From a virus: a DNA stretch of 41,693 bases. The DNA is taken from positions 1 through 41,693 of IMG/VR virus record IMGVR_UViG_3300046171_000345; one strand, 5' to 3'. The position numbers and the translations under genes are program-made. This document shows, piece after piece, positions 24,301 through 32,886 of the stretch. Numbering within the stretch: the stretch's first letter is position 1; every line of letters begins with the position of its first letter. A model generated the notes under the pieces. That model saw only the letters and a program-made list of their open reading frames with translations, had not been told where the DNA came from and did not search any database.

Positions 24301-26198
24301 AAGTCGAATTGAATTTTATCTTTACCATTGTGCATATAATTTAACATTCTTTGAGTTCCTATGTGAGGTAAGAAGGCTATTTCAAAATAACCTTTATGCT
24401 GCCCCTGCCCTTCAAGTAATACTAAGCTGTCTAATGATTTAGAATATGGAATGGTTTTGTGAATATATGGATTACCTTCTAAGATGATAAAGTATTTTTG
24501 TTCTGTTGCGAAGTATATATTATATTCTGGGTATACTTCTTTTATATTTTTTAATAATGATGTACATAGATAAACATCACCTATACTTTGAGGCATGCAT
24601 ATCAATAACCTTTTACCTTCATCGTCTTTATCTAGTAATTCTTCAAATTTTATTTTTTTGTTTTTTCCATTTTCTTTTTCTGCAACTTTTTTAAAGTGAT
24701 CTAATACATCTTTTCTTTTTAGATCAGTAGATAATCTTTTCATCCAATGTTTATGACCTTCGTCCGAATCTTTTATGTCGAGTTTTAGAATGTTTTTGTA
24801 TATATCTTTTAACCAGTCGGAATCTTTTTCAATCTCGGGCGGCTCATAGTTGGGATCTCTCTCTTCTGAAGAAAATTCAAAATCCCAGTTTATCTCTGGC
24901 ATTGCGTCGATAATCTTTTCAAGTTTTTCACAGACAGCTTCAATGCTGTAATTTTTAATAACAAATTCTCTAGCCTGCTTGCCTAGCGCCTCTATTTTTT
25001 CAGGTTTCATTTTGAATACCTTTTTGAGTTGACTTGCGATGCTGTTTGCGTCTGTACTTGCTTTAATAAATTGCGTTCCTGGTTCTCTATATTCACTCCA
25101 GTTTAACGCGAAACCTCCGCTGTCTGGTGTGCAGCAATCTTCTCCACAACTGTAGTTTGTTACTAGCGTTACAAGTTCTGTTAACTTAGCTTCTTGAATT
25201 GGTATTTCTTGACCACCACTTGTAAATGGGTGGCAATAAACGTCCATCATGTTGTAAATTTCATTCAACTGTTCTTCGTCGATACCTAATTTACTACTTG
25301 TCGTTGCTTGCGATTTTTTTGAACCACAGTGGCCACAGTCAATATCTTCACCTTCGTAACTTTTAACTTCGTATTTTTTACATTTTTTACAAACATAAGT
25401 TGTTAAGACCCTCGACTTGTCGATGCCTTTCTCGTCCATTAATCTAGTTATATCCCACCCTTCTTTCCAGTGGGTGTGAAGTAGCAACTTTGCAGAAGAG
25501 GATGGGTTTTGCTCACAGAAAATTTTGAATCCCTCAAGTAAATTCGGTACGCTTTTTCTTAATTGATTTCTGAATACGAAACCTATTATAAAATCGTTTT
25601 CTTTAATGTTGTTGTTTTTTCTCAGAAGTTTTCTTTGGTCTTCTGGCAACTTGGAGAAATTTTTTGTATCAACTGCTCCATGTAGGGTTTTTACGTGATC
25701 GTGACCCATTTCATTCAAGGCTTTTTCTGCAAATGTAGACCAAGTATAGTAGTTTTTTATTTTAGGCGCAGCTTTAACTGCGTCTGGAAGTATGGGTAGG
25801 CTGTCTAAAGTTGTCCAAATCATACAATTGGTTTTATTCCACCAAGGTCTTTCCGTATAACCCGTGAACGCCCATATATCTTCTATACCTATGTATACAT
25901 CAGGTTTTTCTTGCTTGATTATGTTATCAATTGTATAGTTACCGTAAGCTGCTGATCTAGCTAAATTAGGGTCTTTATTTAATTGCTGCAATAATGCTGG
26001 ATTATCTGGTAGTGACCCCTCACATTTCCATGGTAGCATTTTAAGAGAAGCGTCTCCGCTCTTGATTGAGTTTGAGAGCTCTACTAAATCATATTTTCCA
26101 GTTTTGTATAAATGAATTAATATATTCTTAGTATGCTTCCCGAACCCAGTAAAAGCCTTACAATGATTACTGTGAATTAAGACTTTCTTTTTCTTCAT
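24288..26198 (-). CDS. GT4-like glycosyltransferase with zinc ribbon, linker domain and GT9 N-terminal half
   Basis: The 636-residue protein has a GT-B glycosyltransferase (about 1-430). FTGFGKHTKN at 16-25 is the N-terminal loop and FTSGGQEIPIQEAK at 325-338 carries the conserved Glu pair that holds the nucleotide sugar. A four-cysteine zinc ribbon is inserted at 270-291 (C270, C273, C288, C291). Residues about 461-510 (WLKDIYKNILKLD, HWMKRLSTDLKRKDVLDHF) resemble the small DUF4214 helical domain. From about 529 a second enzyme begins, with LLICMPQSIGDVYLCTSLL (531-549), the GT9 N-terminal lobe, which ends abruptly at the stop. Its other half is the next gene. The ATG follows the preceding gene's TAA directly. 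Confidence 0.82.
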   Translation of the reverse strand: MKKKKVLIHSNHCKAFTGFGKHTKNILIHLYKTGKYDLVELSNSIKSGDASLKMLPWKCEGSLPDNPALLQQLNKDPNLARSAAYGNYTIDNIIKQEKPDVYIGIEDIWAFTGYTERPWWNKTNCMIWTTLDSLPILPDAVKAAPKIKNYYTWSTFAEKALNEMGHDHVKTLHGAVDTKNFSKLPEDQRKLLRKNNNIKENDFIIGFVFRNQLRKSVPNLLEGFKIFCEQNPSSSAKLLLHTHWKEGWDITRLMDEKGIDKSRVLTTYVCKKCKKYEVKSYEGEDIDCGHCGSKKSQATTSSKLGIDEEQLNEIYNMMDVYCHPFTSGGQEIPIQEAKLTELVTLVTNYSCGEDCCTPDSGGFALNWSEYREPGTQFIKASTDANSIASQLKKVFKMKPEKIEALGKQAREFVIKNYSIEAVCEKLEKIIDAMPEINWDFEFSSEERDPNYEPPEIEKDSDWLKDIYKNILKLDIKDSDEGHKHWMKRLSTDLKRKDVLDHFKKVAEKENGKNKKIKFEELLDKDDEGKRLLICMPQSIGDVYLCTSLLKNIKEVYPEYNIYFATEQKYFIILEGNPYIHKTIPYSKSLDSLVLLEGQGQHKGYFEIAFLPHIGTQRMLNYMHNGKDKIQFDLCTS

Positions 26199-26756
26199 TT
26201 AAAAAGGAGCTTCTTGCGGTAGTTCTGTAGGTTTTGTTTCTTGTTGTTCTTTTTTGTACTTTTGTATGTTTTTAATTTCTTCTTTTCTTCTGTGTGAGTA
26301 CAACTCTTGTAGGTAGAATTTAAAAAATTGATCTAAGTTCTCAACTTCTCCTGGTTCAAGCGGAACCCTGAACGATTGATTTCCGTTTCTTGTGAATGTA
26401 ATTCCGAAAGCAGGTAGTGTTATTGATCCGTTTTGAGTTTTTGATTGTTTATCCCAAGGTACAAACTTGATTGATGTTTTATTATCTTCGTAACTGTGGA
26501 ATGCCGAATATTCATATCTCCTATTGAAAGCGCTAATTATTCCACCAATCTCAAATTCACTAAATTTTAAATTGATATTTTTTTCGGGGTTATCCTTGTT
26601 GCCTGAAAAGTTTCCGGATTTTTTCTTATCATCCCAACTGTACTGTTGGATCGCGCTAACATAAACGACTGGTTCTTTATTTCTGTTTACGCCGATTTTA
26701 AAATTAAAAGCGCACCCTAAATTCTTACTGTTTGGTTTATATAATGAAATACTCAT
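26199..26756 (-). CDS. Putative ssDNA-binding protein, PC4/Whirly-like
   Basis: The natural start is probably the ATG at 26756 (MSISLYKPNS), not the TTG at 26774, because a promoter -10 box sits in between. The protein of about 185 residues has a compact beta-rich core (GCAFNFKIGVN, VVYVSAIQQYSWDDKK, NINLKFSEFEIGGIISAF, TSIKFVPWD) like small ssDNA-binding proteins of the PC4/Whirly type in other phages. It has a Gln/Lys-rich helix and ends in PQEAPF, resembling the partner-binding tail of SSB. It lies inside the sugar cassette but is not a sugar enzyme. It has its own promoter, so it may be expressed separately. A second, classical SSB is at 36517. The family call is tentative. Confidence 0.5.
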   Translation of the reverse strand: MSISLYKPNSKNLGCAFNFKIGVNRNKEPVVYVSAIQQYSWDDKKKSGNFSGNKDNPEKNINLKFSEFEIGGIISAFNRRYEYSAFHSYEDNKTSIKFVPWDKQSKTQNGSITLPAFGITFTRNGNQSFRVPLEPGEVENLDQFFKFYLQELYSHRRKEEIKNIQKYKKEQQETKPTELPQEAPF

Positions 26757-26797
26757 AACAGATACTATAACCAAACTCTATTTTGTCAATTTTTTAT
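26757..26797 (-). promoter_or_regulatory. Promoter of the PC4-like gene, apparently leaderless
   Basis: On the minus strand, TTGACA (26789-26784) is followed after 16 bases by TAGTAT (26767-26762). Only five bases (CTGTT) then remain before the ATG at 26756, so the transcript should start at or next to the start codon. There is no Shine-Dalgarno sequence. Confidence 0.6.
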
Positions 26798-27667
26798 TTA
26801 TAATTCTTTTATATTGTGACACCAACGTTCTTCTGATCTTAATGCATCATACTTTCTGTAACTAGAAGTCCAGATTCTGTTTGGTAAACTATTTATTCTT
26901 ATGATATCAAAATGCTTTTGCATTAACTCAACAGATTTTGTATAGTCGAATTGATCGCGGCTATTTTTTATTGGGTCAAAATATGTTTCAAGCGCCGCTT
27001 TACAAATGATTTGTTCTGGGGAAAGTTTTGTCGGTATAGATGATAGTTCGGTTGATTTTTCGAAAACCTTTATCATTCGACTTGTTTGTCCTCCTACAAA
27101 GTGATCAGAGGGATGAAATTTAATTTCATTATCAAATCTAAAATATATATTAGAAGTTACAAGTTTAAACCAATTATAAATTCCTTTTTCGTTTTTACTA
27201 TCTCTATTCTCTTTTATCTTTTTTAGTATAGGATTTATTACAGGATAAGATTCATCTGATCTAAATTTTACTGAGAGAAAGTTTTTCGCTGCTTTGAGCC
27301 CTTCTAATGTAGAGTAGTTTTGAAAAATATAAGGGTTCTTTGCTCCAGACCTTACAGATAGTTTTGAGGCTTTTTTGAAATCGTTGATTACTAATGTAAT
27401 TTTATCTTTGTATTTTTCTATTAAATTTAAATTATCATTATCCCAGCAAGACACAATTACTTCGCCGTATTCTAAATATTGAGGTATTGTATTTATTGAT
27501 CTTAAATGAAGTGGGCCTTGTATAATTATTGATACTTGATCCTCTGACTTTTCAAACCTTTTTAATAAGTTTTTTTGCAGAGTGATCGCAAAATTAGTAA
27601 AGCTTGGAACGTAATTTAATTCTTTACCTGATTGATCTTTTAGTTTATGAGGGTTCCATCGATTCAT
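26798..27667 (-). CDS. WavE-like lipopolysaccharide/glycan glycosyltransferase
   Basis: The 289-residue protein fits the WavE family (named for a Vibrio cholerae LPS core gene). The conserved opening SIIIQGPL is at 46-53, a Cys-Trp strand (VSCWDND) is near 72-78, FRSDE lies at 135-139, and SDHFVGG at 187-193. These are the family's usual substrate-site stretches. It probably transfers a sugar to a glycan. Its start overlaps the GDPD-like gene by four bases and its end is followed by a 41-base gap holding the next gene's promoter. An alternative label would be a generic capsular polysaccharide transferase. WavE enzymes have been little studied, so the acceptor is unknown. Confidence 0.8.
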   Translation of the reverse strand: MNRWNPHKLKDQSGKELNYVPSFTNFAITLQKNLLKRFEKSEDQVSIIIQGPLHLRSINTIPQYLEYGEVIVSCWDNDNLNLIEKYKDKITLVINDFKKASKLSVRSGAKNPYIFQNYSTLEGLKAAKNFLSVKFRSDESYPVINPILKKIKENRDSKNEKGIYNWFKLVTSNIYFRFDNEIKFHPSDHFVGGQTSRMIKVFEKSTELSSIPTKLSPEQIICKAALETYFDPIKNSRDQFDYTKSVELMQKHFDIIRINSLPNRIWTSSYRKYDALRSEERWCHNIKEL

Positions 27668-28086
27668 ACTAAGAAGTCAGAGCATAAGCCAAAGCAGGGC
27701 GGCCCTGAGTAATTTCTAGCGTCATCTACAACTAGGACACTTTTATTGCTAACTCTTTTGCCAGGGTAAGTCCAGACGAAGTTTCTGGAGGTTAAAGTAA
27801 AGTCGTCTGTTTCATGCCAAAAATAGTTTAGTAATGTAAATTCACTAAGTATATCTAACGCTTCTAGGTTTTTGCAATGAATCCATAAATGCTTGAAGTT
27901 TTTTATTAAAAATTTCATAGGGCACGGACTCTCTGGTTTATCGTGCCCCAACCAGAGCTGGTTTCTAGCCCAGACATCTATTTCTACATCAAACCCTTTA
28001 TCGAGAGCTTCCTGTATGTAATCTATAGTGTTCTCTCTTTCTGGCTTAGGGCCATTAATATTTCCTCTATGGGAGACGAATATCAT
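27664..28086 (-). CDS. Glycerophosphodiesterase-like protein (short GDPD)
   Basis: The 140-residue protein has the recognisable GDPD pattern: SHRGN at 5-9, ENT at 18-20, the metal-binding pair Glu35/Asp37 in VEIDV, and GHD at 47-49. It is about half the length of normal GDPDs (around 250 residues), so the barrel is truncated, and the second half (WIHCKNLEALDIL, NYFWHETDDF, GLCSDFL) is a conserved closing region of this short type. In sugar loci such proteins may process phosphodiester-linked substituents. The position next to a sugar nucleotidyltransferase supports a role in a glycan, not in lipid breakdown. It overlaps both neighbours. Confidence 0.75.
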   Translation of the reverse strand: MIFVSHRGNINGPKPERENTIDYIQEALDKGFDVEIDVWARNQLWLGHDKPESPCPMKFLIKNFKHLWIHCKNLEALDILSEFTLLNYFWHETDDFTLTSRNFVWTYPGKRVSNKSVLVVDDARNYSGPPCFGLCSDFLV

Positions 28087-29443
28087 GTTTTAAAAAAGTA
28101 TCTAGATCTTCAGGGGTTCCAAGTCCCCACATCTTATCTATATTAAAAGTTTTTACTCTTGCCCCGATTAATAAAGCTTCGTTATAAACTGGGCATACAT
28201 AGAATTCATTATTGACTCTTATATTTTTCTCGACCATAGATTCTGCACATGAAACATAATCACTTCCTTTTTTCCAGAAATAAATTCCAACTGTAGCGTT
28301 ATCACTAATAGGTTTCTTTTCCGCAACTTCCGTAACAAACCCCTCTTCGTTTAATTTTGCATAACTCCATTTTGGGTGGGTCGAGCGAAATGTTAAGATT
28401 GAGCCGTCTATATCGTCCGCCATGCAGGAATACATAAATTGATTACTCTCCCATTCGACATACTGATCTGAGTTTGCTAGAATTAATGGTTCGTCATTAT
28501 TTATAAATTCTTTAGCGAGTAATGTGGTGCATGCAGCGCCCTCCGTCATGCCCTCCACTTGAACTATTTCGCAATTCGGAGATATCAAATTTAAAGTATG
28601 TTGTAGGGAGTATTTTTCGTAGTGAGATTTTTGAACAATAAATATGTGTCTTGCGTCGATGTTTAGATTCTCTACAACTCTCTGTATCATGGGTTTACCA
28701 TTGACATCTATTAAGGGTTTAGGGAAGGTATATCCCGCCTGTTCAAATCTGGAGCCAGCTCCAGCCATGGGTATTAATACGTTCATTTTGCCTCCTTGCC
28801 ATTTTGGTGAAATTTGCGATTTTTTATCTGCATTAAGTATAGTACTATTAATTTTATCAAATGTCAAGTCATTAGAATCCTTGACTGCGCATAAATGTGC
28901 GCCACTTCTTATTGCACCCTTTCTTCCTATGTGAGAATCTTCAATGATTACTGTCTCGTCAGGGTTGACTCCGACTTTTATCATGCATCTCATGTATATC
29001 TCGGCGTTGGGTTTCGGGTTGTTTACGTCTTCATTTGAATATAAAAAATCTATATAATCAAAAAAACCTTTTCTTATTAGCATTAATTTTGAAGTCTCTC
29101 TTATAGAGTTTGTTGCGCATGCAATTTTGTAGTTTTTCGATTTTAATTTTTTAAAAATATCTATTATTCTGTAGTCGCGCTGATAGTTATCTATTTCTTG
29201 TAATGTTTTTTGCTGCTTAAGTTTCCAGATTCTGTTGTGATATTTTTCTGGAAGATTTTTTTCGGAGCTTAACTTTTTTAATTTTTGAGTTGTTGTTAAT
29301 GCATCGTATTTACAAAGATGTTCTTCTTTACTAATTGTATATTGATCACCTATTTCAGATAGAGCTTTATTGAGTGCGATGTAATGTAATTCGCGAGAGT
29401 CAACTAACACTCCATCTAGATCAAATATAATTAATTTAATCAT
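28067..29443 (-). CDS. Bifunctional HAD phosphatase - sugar-phosphate nucleotidyltransferase
   Basis: Residues 1-205 are an HAD-superfamily phosphatase or phosphomutase with all four motifs: FDLDGVLVDS (7-16; Asp8 and Asp10), CATNS (109-113), the Lys of NPKPN (Lys144) and IIEDS (167-171). Residues 220-458 are a nucleotidyltransferase with GAGSRF (228-233) and KPLIDVNGKPMI (242-253), the nucleotide-binding start of sugar-1-phosphate NTP transferases. The pair could dephosphorylate a sugar phosphate and then activate a sugar. The joint at residue 220 has a strong internal Shine-Dalgarno and ATG, so the second domain may also be made alone. It overlaps its neighbours by a few bases. The sugar is not known. 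Confidence 0.88.
   Translation of the reverse strand: MIKLIIFDLDGVLVDSRELHYIALNKALSEIGDQYTISKEEHLCKYDALTTTQKLKKLSSEKNLPEKYHNRIWKLKQQKTLQEIDNYQRDYRIIDIFKKLKSKNYKIACATNSIRETSKLMLIRKGFFDYIDFLYSNEDVNNPKPNAEIYMRCMIKVGVNPDETVIIEDSHIGRKGAIRSGAHLCAVKDSNDLTFDKINSTILNADKKSQISPKWQGGKMNVLIPMAGAGSRFEQAGYTFPKPLIDVNGKPMIQRVVENLNIDARHIFIVQKSHYEKYSLQHTLNLISPNCEIVQVEGMTEGAACTTLLAKEFINNDEPLILANSDQYVEWESNQFMYSCMADDIDGSILTFRSTHPKWSYAKLNEEGFVTEVAEKKPISDNATVGIYFWKKGSDYVSCAESMVEKNIRVNNEFYVCPVYNEALLIGARVKTFNIDKMWGLGTPEDLDTFLKHDIRLP
28786..28797 (-). promoter_or_regulatory. Internal Shine-Dalgarno and ATG at the HAD/nucleotidyltransferase joint
   Basis: AAGGAGG (minus strand, 28797-28791) is followed by CAAA and then the in-frame ATG whose first base is 28786. 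This ATG is Met220, the first residue of the nucleotidyltransferase domain (MNVLIPMAGAG). The site is one of the clearest ribosome-binding sites in the window and sits exactly where the domain begins. Confidence 0.75.
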
Positions 29444-30137
29444 CTATATAAGTTAAGTATTTTTTCCAATCATCATGTATTCTTATATCATGCTTGCCTT
29501 GGTGGTCCATAAATAAATGACTTTCTATTTTATTATAAAGAGCCCAATATAGAAGTACGCTATTAAAGCCTATGAATTTTTTACTTTGACTGATAACTTC
29601 AAGCGTTTCCTTGAGTGAAGATTTGCCACTAAAGCTTTTACCGAATGAGGGTTTGGTTTCTTCTATGCCGACCCAGCAAACTTTGCTTTCGTTAAAATTA
29701 ATTTTTTTTAAATATTCCAGTATCGGCCTTTTGTTTATGTGCCTTTTTTTTCCTTCGTTTTTGACTCCGCCATTTACTTGTATGCATAAATCGTATTTTT
29801 TCTCAACCGCATTGTTTGTGTGTGGATTTTTGAGGCCTTCATCGATACAAGGTTGCCAGTGAAAATCTCTAGGTGGGCATTTTATGCGGCCATGAGCGCA
29901 CACATTAAAGCATTTATCAAATTTATAATGATTAGTCTGCCACCAGTGTCTCAAGTTGGGGGTGTGTATTAATTGATGGTTTATATTAAATATATTTAAT
30001 AGTTCGCCGCACATTAATAGCTTTTCTTTGGTTGATTCTATGTGGGTATACAGTTGGTTGCGCTCTCCTTCAAGTAGTTTGAGTATGATTATCAGGCAGT
30101 CGCCAACTCCGCCATAACCTAGCGACTCTCGCGTCAT
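29436..30137 (-). CDS. GT9-like glycosyltransferase (small)
   Basis: This protein of 233 residues opens with LGYGGVGDCLIIILKL (6-21), a glycine-rich N-terminal loop like that of GT9 or GT-B enzymes (GG.GD). It ends with KKFIGFNSVLLYWALYN (186-202), the place where GT9 enzymes hold the sugar nucleotide, here with Phe-Asn in place of the usual Asp-Ser. It is shorter than typical GT9 enzymes (about 320-350 residues). A block of Cys and His (VCAHGRIKCPP, about 79-90) lies between the halves and could bind a metal. The ATG overlaps the FkbM gene's stop by four bases. The identification is moderate; it could be another small GT-B protein. Confidence 0.65.
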   Translation of the reverse strand: MTRESLGYGGVGDCLIIILKLLEGERNQLYTHIESTKEKLLMCGELLNIFNINHQLIHTPNLRHWWQTNHYKFDKCFNVCAHGRIKCPPRDFHWQPCIDEGLKNPHTNNAVEKKYDLCIQVNGGVKNEGKKRHINKRPILEYLKKINFNESKVCWVGIEETKPSFGKSFSGKSSLKETLEVISQSKKFIGFNSVLLYWALYNKIESHLFMDHQGKHDIRIHDDWKKYLTYIDD

Positions 30138-30754
30138 AAGATCAGGCTTACATTACCCCACGTACCTGATGATTTATAGCCTATTTTGCAGAAGGAGTCT
30201 ATAACGCTAAGACAGTCTTCTTTGTCGCTCAGTGGGTTGATTTCGAAAATAATTTTTTTAGCAGGTTTAGTATTTTTTTTATCTAGCGCTGATAAGTATG
30301 ATTTTAGTATTGTTGCGTCGTGGCCTTCTGCGTCTATTTTTATTAAATCGCAAGAATCTATCTTCTGCTCTTCGATTAACGATTCGAAGGAAAGTATTTT
30401 AATATCAGATTCGCTTATAAATCCATTGTGTAAATTAAATTTATCAACTAATTTAAGTTGTGCGGGATGAGCTTTGTCTATGGAGTTGCATCCTTGTATG
30501 TATGCGTACATTTTGAAATTTAAACCCCTATCTTTGCAGAAATTTTTAATGGTGTCTTTTTTTATATGAAAGACTTTCCCTGATCTGTCTTGATTGCTTA
30601 TTGCATAGTTTAATTTTTTAACATTGGGTTTGTCTGGTAGGTCATTTAGATATTCTTTTACCGGGTCAATTGACAGGCCCTTAGATTCGTTTGAGCACTG
30701 CTGTATGATAGTCTCAAAGTTAGATGTTCCTATTTCTATAAAATTGTATTCCAT
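30134..30754 (-). CDS. FkbM-family methyltransferase
   Basis: The protein has the motif order of FkbM-type SAM-dependent methyltransferases: EIGTSNFET at 7-15 (SAM-binding motif I), SIDPV at 28-32, and the signature IKIDAEGHD at 138-146 (usually KIDVEGAE), followed by a closing strand (KKIIFEINP). It is 206 residues, the common length. FkbM enzymes O-methylate sugars or polyketides; here the neighbours are glycosyltransferases, so methylation of a glycan is likely. The short spacer upstream (19 bases) holds a TAAACT hexamer seven bases before the ATG, a possible weak promoter. The 3' end overlaps the GT9-like gene by ATGA. Confidence 0.83.
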   Translation of the reverse strand: MEYNFIEIGTSNFETIIQQCSNESKGLSIDPVKEYLNDLPDKPNVKKLNYAISNQDRSGKVFHIKKDTIKNFCKDRGLNFKMYAYIQGCNSIDKAHPAQLKLVDKFNLHNGFISESDIKILSFESLIEEQKIDSCDLIKIDAEGHDATILKSYLSALDKKNTKPAKKIIFEINPLSDKEDCLSVIDSFCKIGYKSSGTWGNVSLIL

Positions 30755-30773
30755 TTATTTTAGTTTAATTGCG

Positions 30774-31454
30774 TTAAATACCTGTCCAGTTATTTTTTAA
30801 ATAAACATAGTCTTCCTCTTCTGGGAATAGTTCCACATATTCTTTTGTTTTGCCTTTCGGTATGTTCTTTGGGTTTGGTTCTATATGCATTAATATTTTT
30901 TTTTCATATTTGAGGATTTCTGGAACTAAATGCTCGGTTAAGAAATATTCATCTGCGCCAAATTCAGATAAGGGGTCTTTATATTTATTCATTAAGTCTG
31001 CAATTTTAAAAGGTAGATTTCTACCGCCAAAGCAACCTGCCATATAGTACCTTCTATTTTTCCTATTCCAAGCTGAAAGCCTATCATGAGCGAGCCATAC
31101 AAAATGTAATAAATAATCCGTATTTAACCATTCGTTGATGGATGTAATATCATTCTGCTGTATCTGAAAATCTAAATCCCTACATACCGCTACGTCACAA
31201 TCATCTAACGCTAGAAATCTCCAAAAGCAACCTTCTCTACCTTCTCCTTTGGGCATTTTTATGCATTCGGTATTATTAATCGACTCAACAGATTTAATTA
31301 TATTTAATGGAGCTGTATCATCAAAATACAATCTAAAATTCCAATCGGGCATATTCTCTGATACAAATTTAGCATTCCTTGGTGCCCCTAGTGCATATTT
31401 GTGGTACGCTGCTGGCCTACTACCAAATAAAGAAGTTGATATTACTTTTTTCAT
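30774..31454 (-). CDS. GT-A-like glycosyltransferase with RDLDF motif
   Basis: The protein has 226 residues. Its middle has EGCFWRFLALDDCDVAVCRDLDF (74-96, given as EGCFWRFLAL and RDLDF), where the Asp-Leu-Asp pair fits a metal-binding DXD-like motif of GT-A sugar transferases. Similar proteins occur in many aquatic phage glycan loci, but the family lacks a settled name. A second block (YYMAGCFGGRNLPFK, about 146-160) looks like an acceptor loop. The gene overlaps the methyltransferase gene upstream by four bases. The sugar donor is not known. I am fairly sure it is a transferase and less sure of its class. Confidence 0.65.
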   Translation of the reverse strand: MKKVISTSLFGSRPAAYHKYALGAPRNAKFVSENMPDWNFRLYFDDTAPLNIIKSVESINNTECIKMPKGEGREGCFWRFLALDDCDVAVCRDLDFQIQQNDITSINEWLNTDYLLHFVWLAHDRLSAWNRKNRRYYMAGCFGGRNLPFKIADLMNKYKDPLSEFGADEYFLTEHLVPEILKYEKKILMHIEPNPKNIPKGKTKEYVELFPEEEDYVYLKNNWTGI

Positions 31455-31987
31455 TTTTTTTGTAAAGCTGCTAAATGTTGACCAGATGAAATCTCGTCTA
31501 TTAAATTATATTTTTCTAAAACAGATCTATAATGCTTTCTGCATGGATGCCAATCATGCATAAAGATAATGCAGTCCTTATCTACGAAGTCGTACATATA
31601 TCTAGCGCACTGAGGCCTAGCTCTTCCGTCTATTAATATTTTTGTGAATTTTTTATTAATTTTCGAACCTGTTTCTATGTATTCTTTGTAGGCTTTGTAT
31701 ATTTTAGTTGTATAGAGTTGGTTCCATTTTACTGCATGTTTTTGATTTGGGTCTTCTGGTCTTACGACTGGAACTGTATGCATTGTGACATTTTTTGGCA
31801 TAATTTCTTTAACTGAATTAGCCCACTTAGGGTCTGATTCGATACTGTAGTATTCTTTTACATATTTAGGAAAAAACATGGTACTACCTCCACAACCATA
31901 TTCGAGCATTATATCATCTTTTTTTAAAAAACTTAATACGAGATTGATCTCCTCTTGAGACATCCATGGTTGATTTGGTACGTTCAT
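31451..31987 (-). CDS. Class I SAM-dependent methyltransferase
   Basis: The 178-residue protein shows SAM-binding motif I at 29-36 (EYGCGGST), the acidic strand at 47-53 (YYSIESDP), a strand with the catalytic-side Asp at about 115-120 (TKILIDGRARP), and a closing FMHDWHPCR (143-151). The pattern is like small methyltransferases of polysaccharide loci. Being the second such enzyme in the cassette, it may modify a different sugar position than FkbM. It overlaps both neighbours by four bases, so translation is probably coupled. An alternative is a DUF-type protein that binds SAM without methylating. Confidence 0.75.
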   Translation of the reverse strand: MNVPNQPWMSQEEINLVLSFLKKDDIMLEYGCGGSTMFFPKYVKEYYSIESDPKWANSVKEIMPKNVTMHTVPVVRPEDPNQKHAVKWNQLYTTKIYKAYKEYIETGSKINKKFTKILIDGRARPQCARYMYDFVDKDCIIFMHDWHPCRKHYRSVLEKYNLIDEISSGQHLAALQKK

Positions 31988-32886
31988 TTTAAATACTTAT
32001 TTTCGGCATGAGTTTTAATTTCATTAAAGACATCTTCACTCCAAGTGAAATCATCTTGATATGAACCGTAAACATCTTGATCACACCAACCAGCTTCCCT
32101 AAAATTATTAGGTCTGCTATGTTCTCCTATTTCTCCTATATATTCAAAATTGTTTGTAAATGTTGAGACTTTAATCATACCTCTTGAGACTAAAGCTGAT
32201 GAAGTGCAGGAATCTTGACTTGATACAATTTTATTTGGATCTACTCCAAATTGAGACATATATTCAAGTATTTTTAAATGAGGGCGAGCTCTATATTCCT
32301 GAGGTAATAAAGCCCAGAAACCCTCCATGATATCTAAGATTTTTTCATAAGAGCTTCTTCTCATTGCGTAAGCCCACATGTGATCCATTAAAATTAATTT
32401 ATCTTTATTTTCTTGTTGTTCTTTTAATGTAGTTTTTGAATCTAAATCATCTATGTAATTGATGTATGAATATCTATGACTTCTTTTTGATCTATGATGT
32501 TCGCCGAAACAATTTATCATAGCTACCCTTTCGTCATCTTTGAATAATTCGATAAGTCTATCTATTTGTTGTATGTAGTGGGGCTGTAATACGGAGTCGT
32601 CTTCAATCAATATTAAGAATTCGTTTTCTTTAAAAACCATTTCTCTTGATAGTTTCATTATTCCCGCTACTCCAAGGTTCATCTTTGGAACAAAGTTTTT
32701 AGAGTGAGGTATGATTTCCTTAGATAAATCAATACATTTTTGAACGGCAGGAATCTCTTGTTGGAATCTTGGCGCATCAATAAAGCAATAAACTTCTCTA
32801 TCCCAACATTGTGGAGATAGGGATTCTAAAACTTTCTTAAAATAATCAGGCCTGTTATATGCCGTTAGTACTACTGGAGTCTTCAT
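31984..32886 (-). CDS. GT-A glycosyltransferase (GNT-I/GT13-like)
   Basis: The 300-residue protein starts with VVLTAYNRPDYFKKVLESL (5-23), the typical opening of GT-A sugar transferases. It has LILIEDDSVLQP (91-102), where Glu-Asp-Asp is the metal and nucleotide-sugar binding motif in GNT-I-like enzymes (also seen in POMGNT1). A His-rich loop follows (GEHHRSKRSHRY, about 128-139). An unusual late block carries FREAGWCDQDVYG. It probably adds GlcNAc or a similar sugar to a glycan or protein. A short gap upstream contains a -10-like hexamer. It overlaps the methyltransferase gene by four bases. Confidence 0.8.
   Translation of the reverse strand: MKTPVVLTAYNRPDYFKKVLESLSPQCWDREVYCFIDAPRFQQEIPAVQKCIDLSKEIIPHSKNFVPKMNLGVAGIMKLSREMVFKENEFLILIEDDSVLQPHYIQQIDRLIELFKDDERVAMINCFGEHHRSKRSHRYSYINYIDDLDSKTTLKEQQENKDKLILMDHMWAYAMRRSSYEKILDIMEGFWALLPQEYRARPHLKILEYMSQFGVDPNKIVSSQDSCTSSALVSRGMIKVSTFTNNFEYIGEIGEHSRPNNFREAGWCDQDVYGSYQDDFTWSEDVFNEIKTHAENKYLK

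Noticed and set aside
24170-24442. Plus-strand frame of 90 residues crossing the GT4/GT9 junction
   Set aside because: It is antisense to two clear enzymes, and no promoter or ribosome-binding site precedes it.
28644-28934. Plus-strand frame of 96 residues opposite the HAD-nucleotidyltransferase joint
   Set aside because: Its product mirrors the antisense of conserved motifs of the fusion protein; no start signal.
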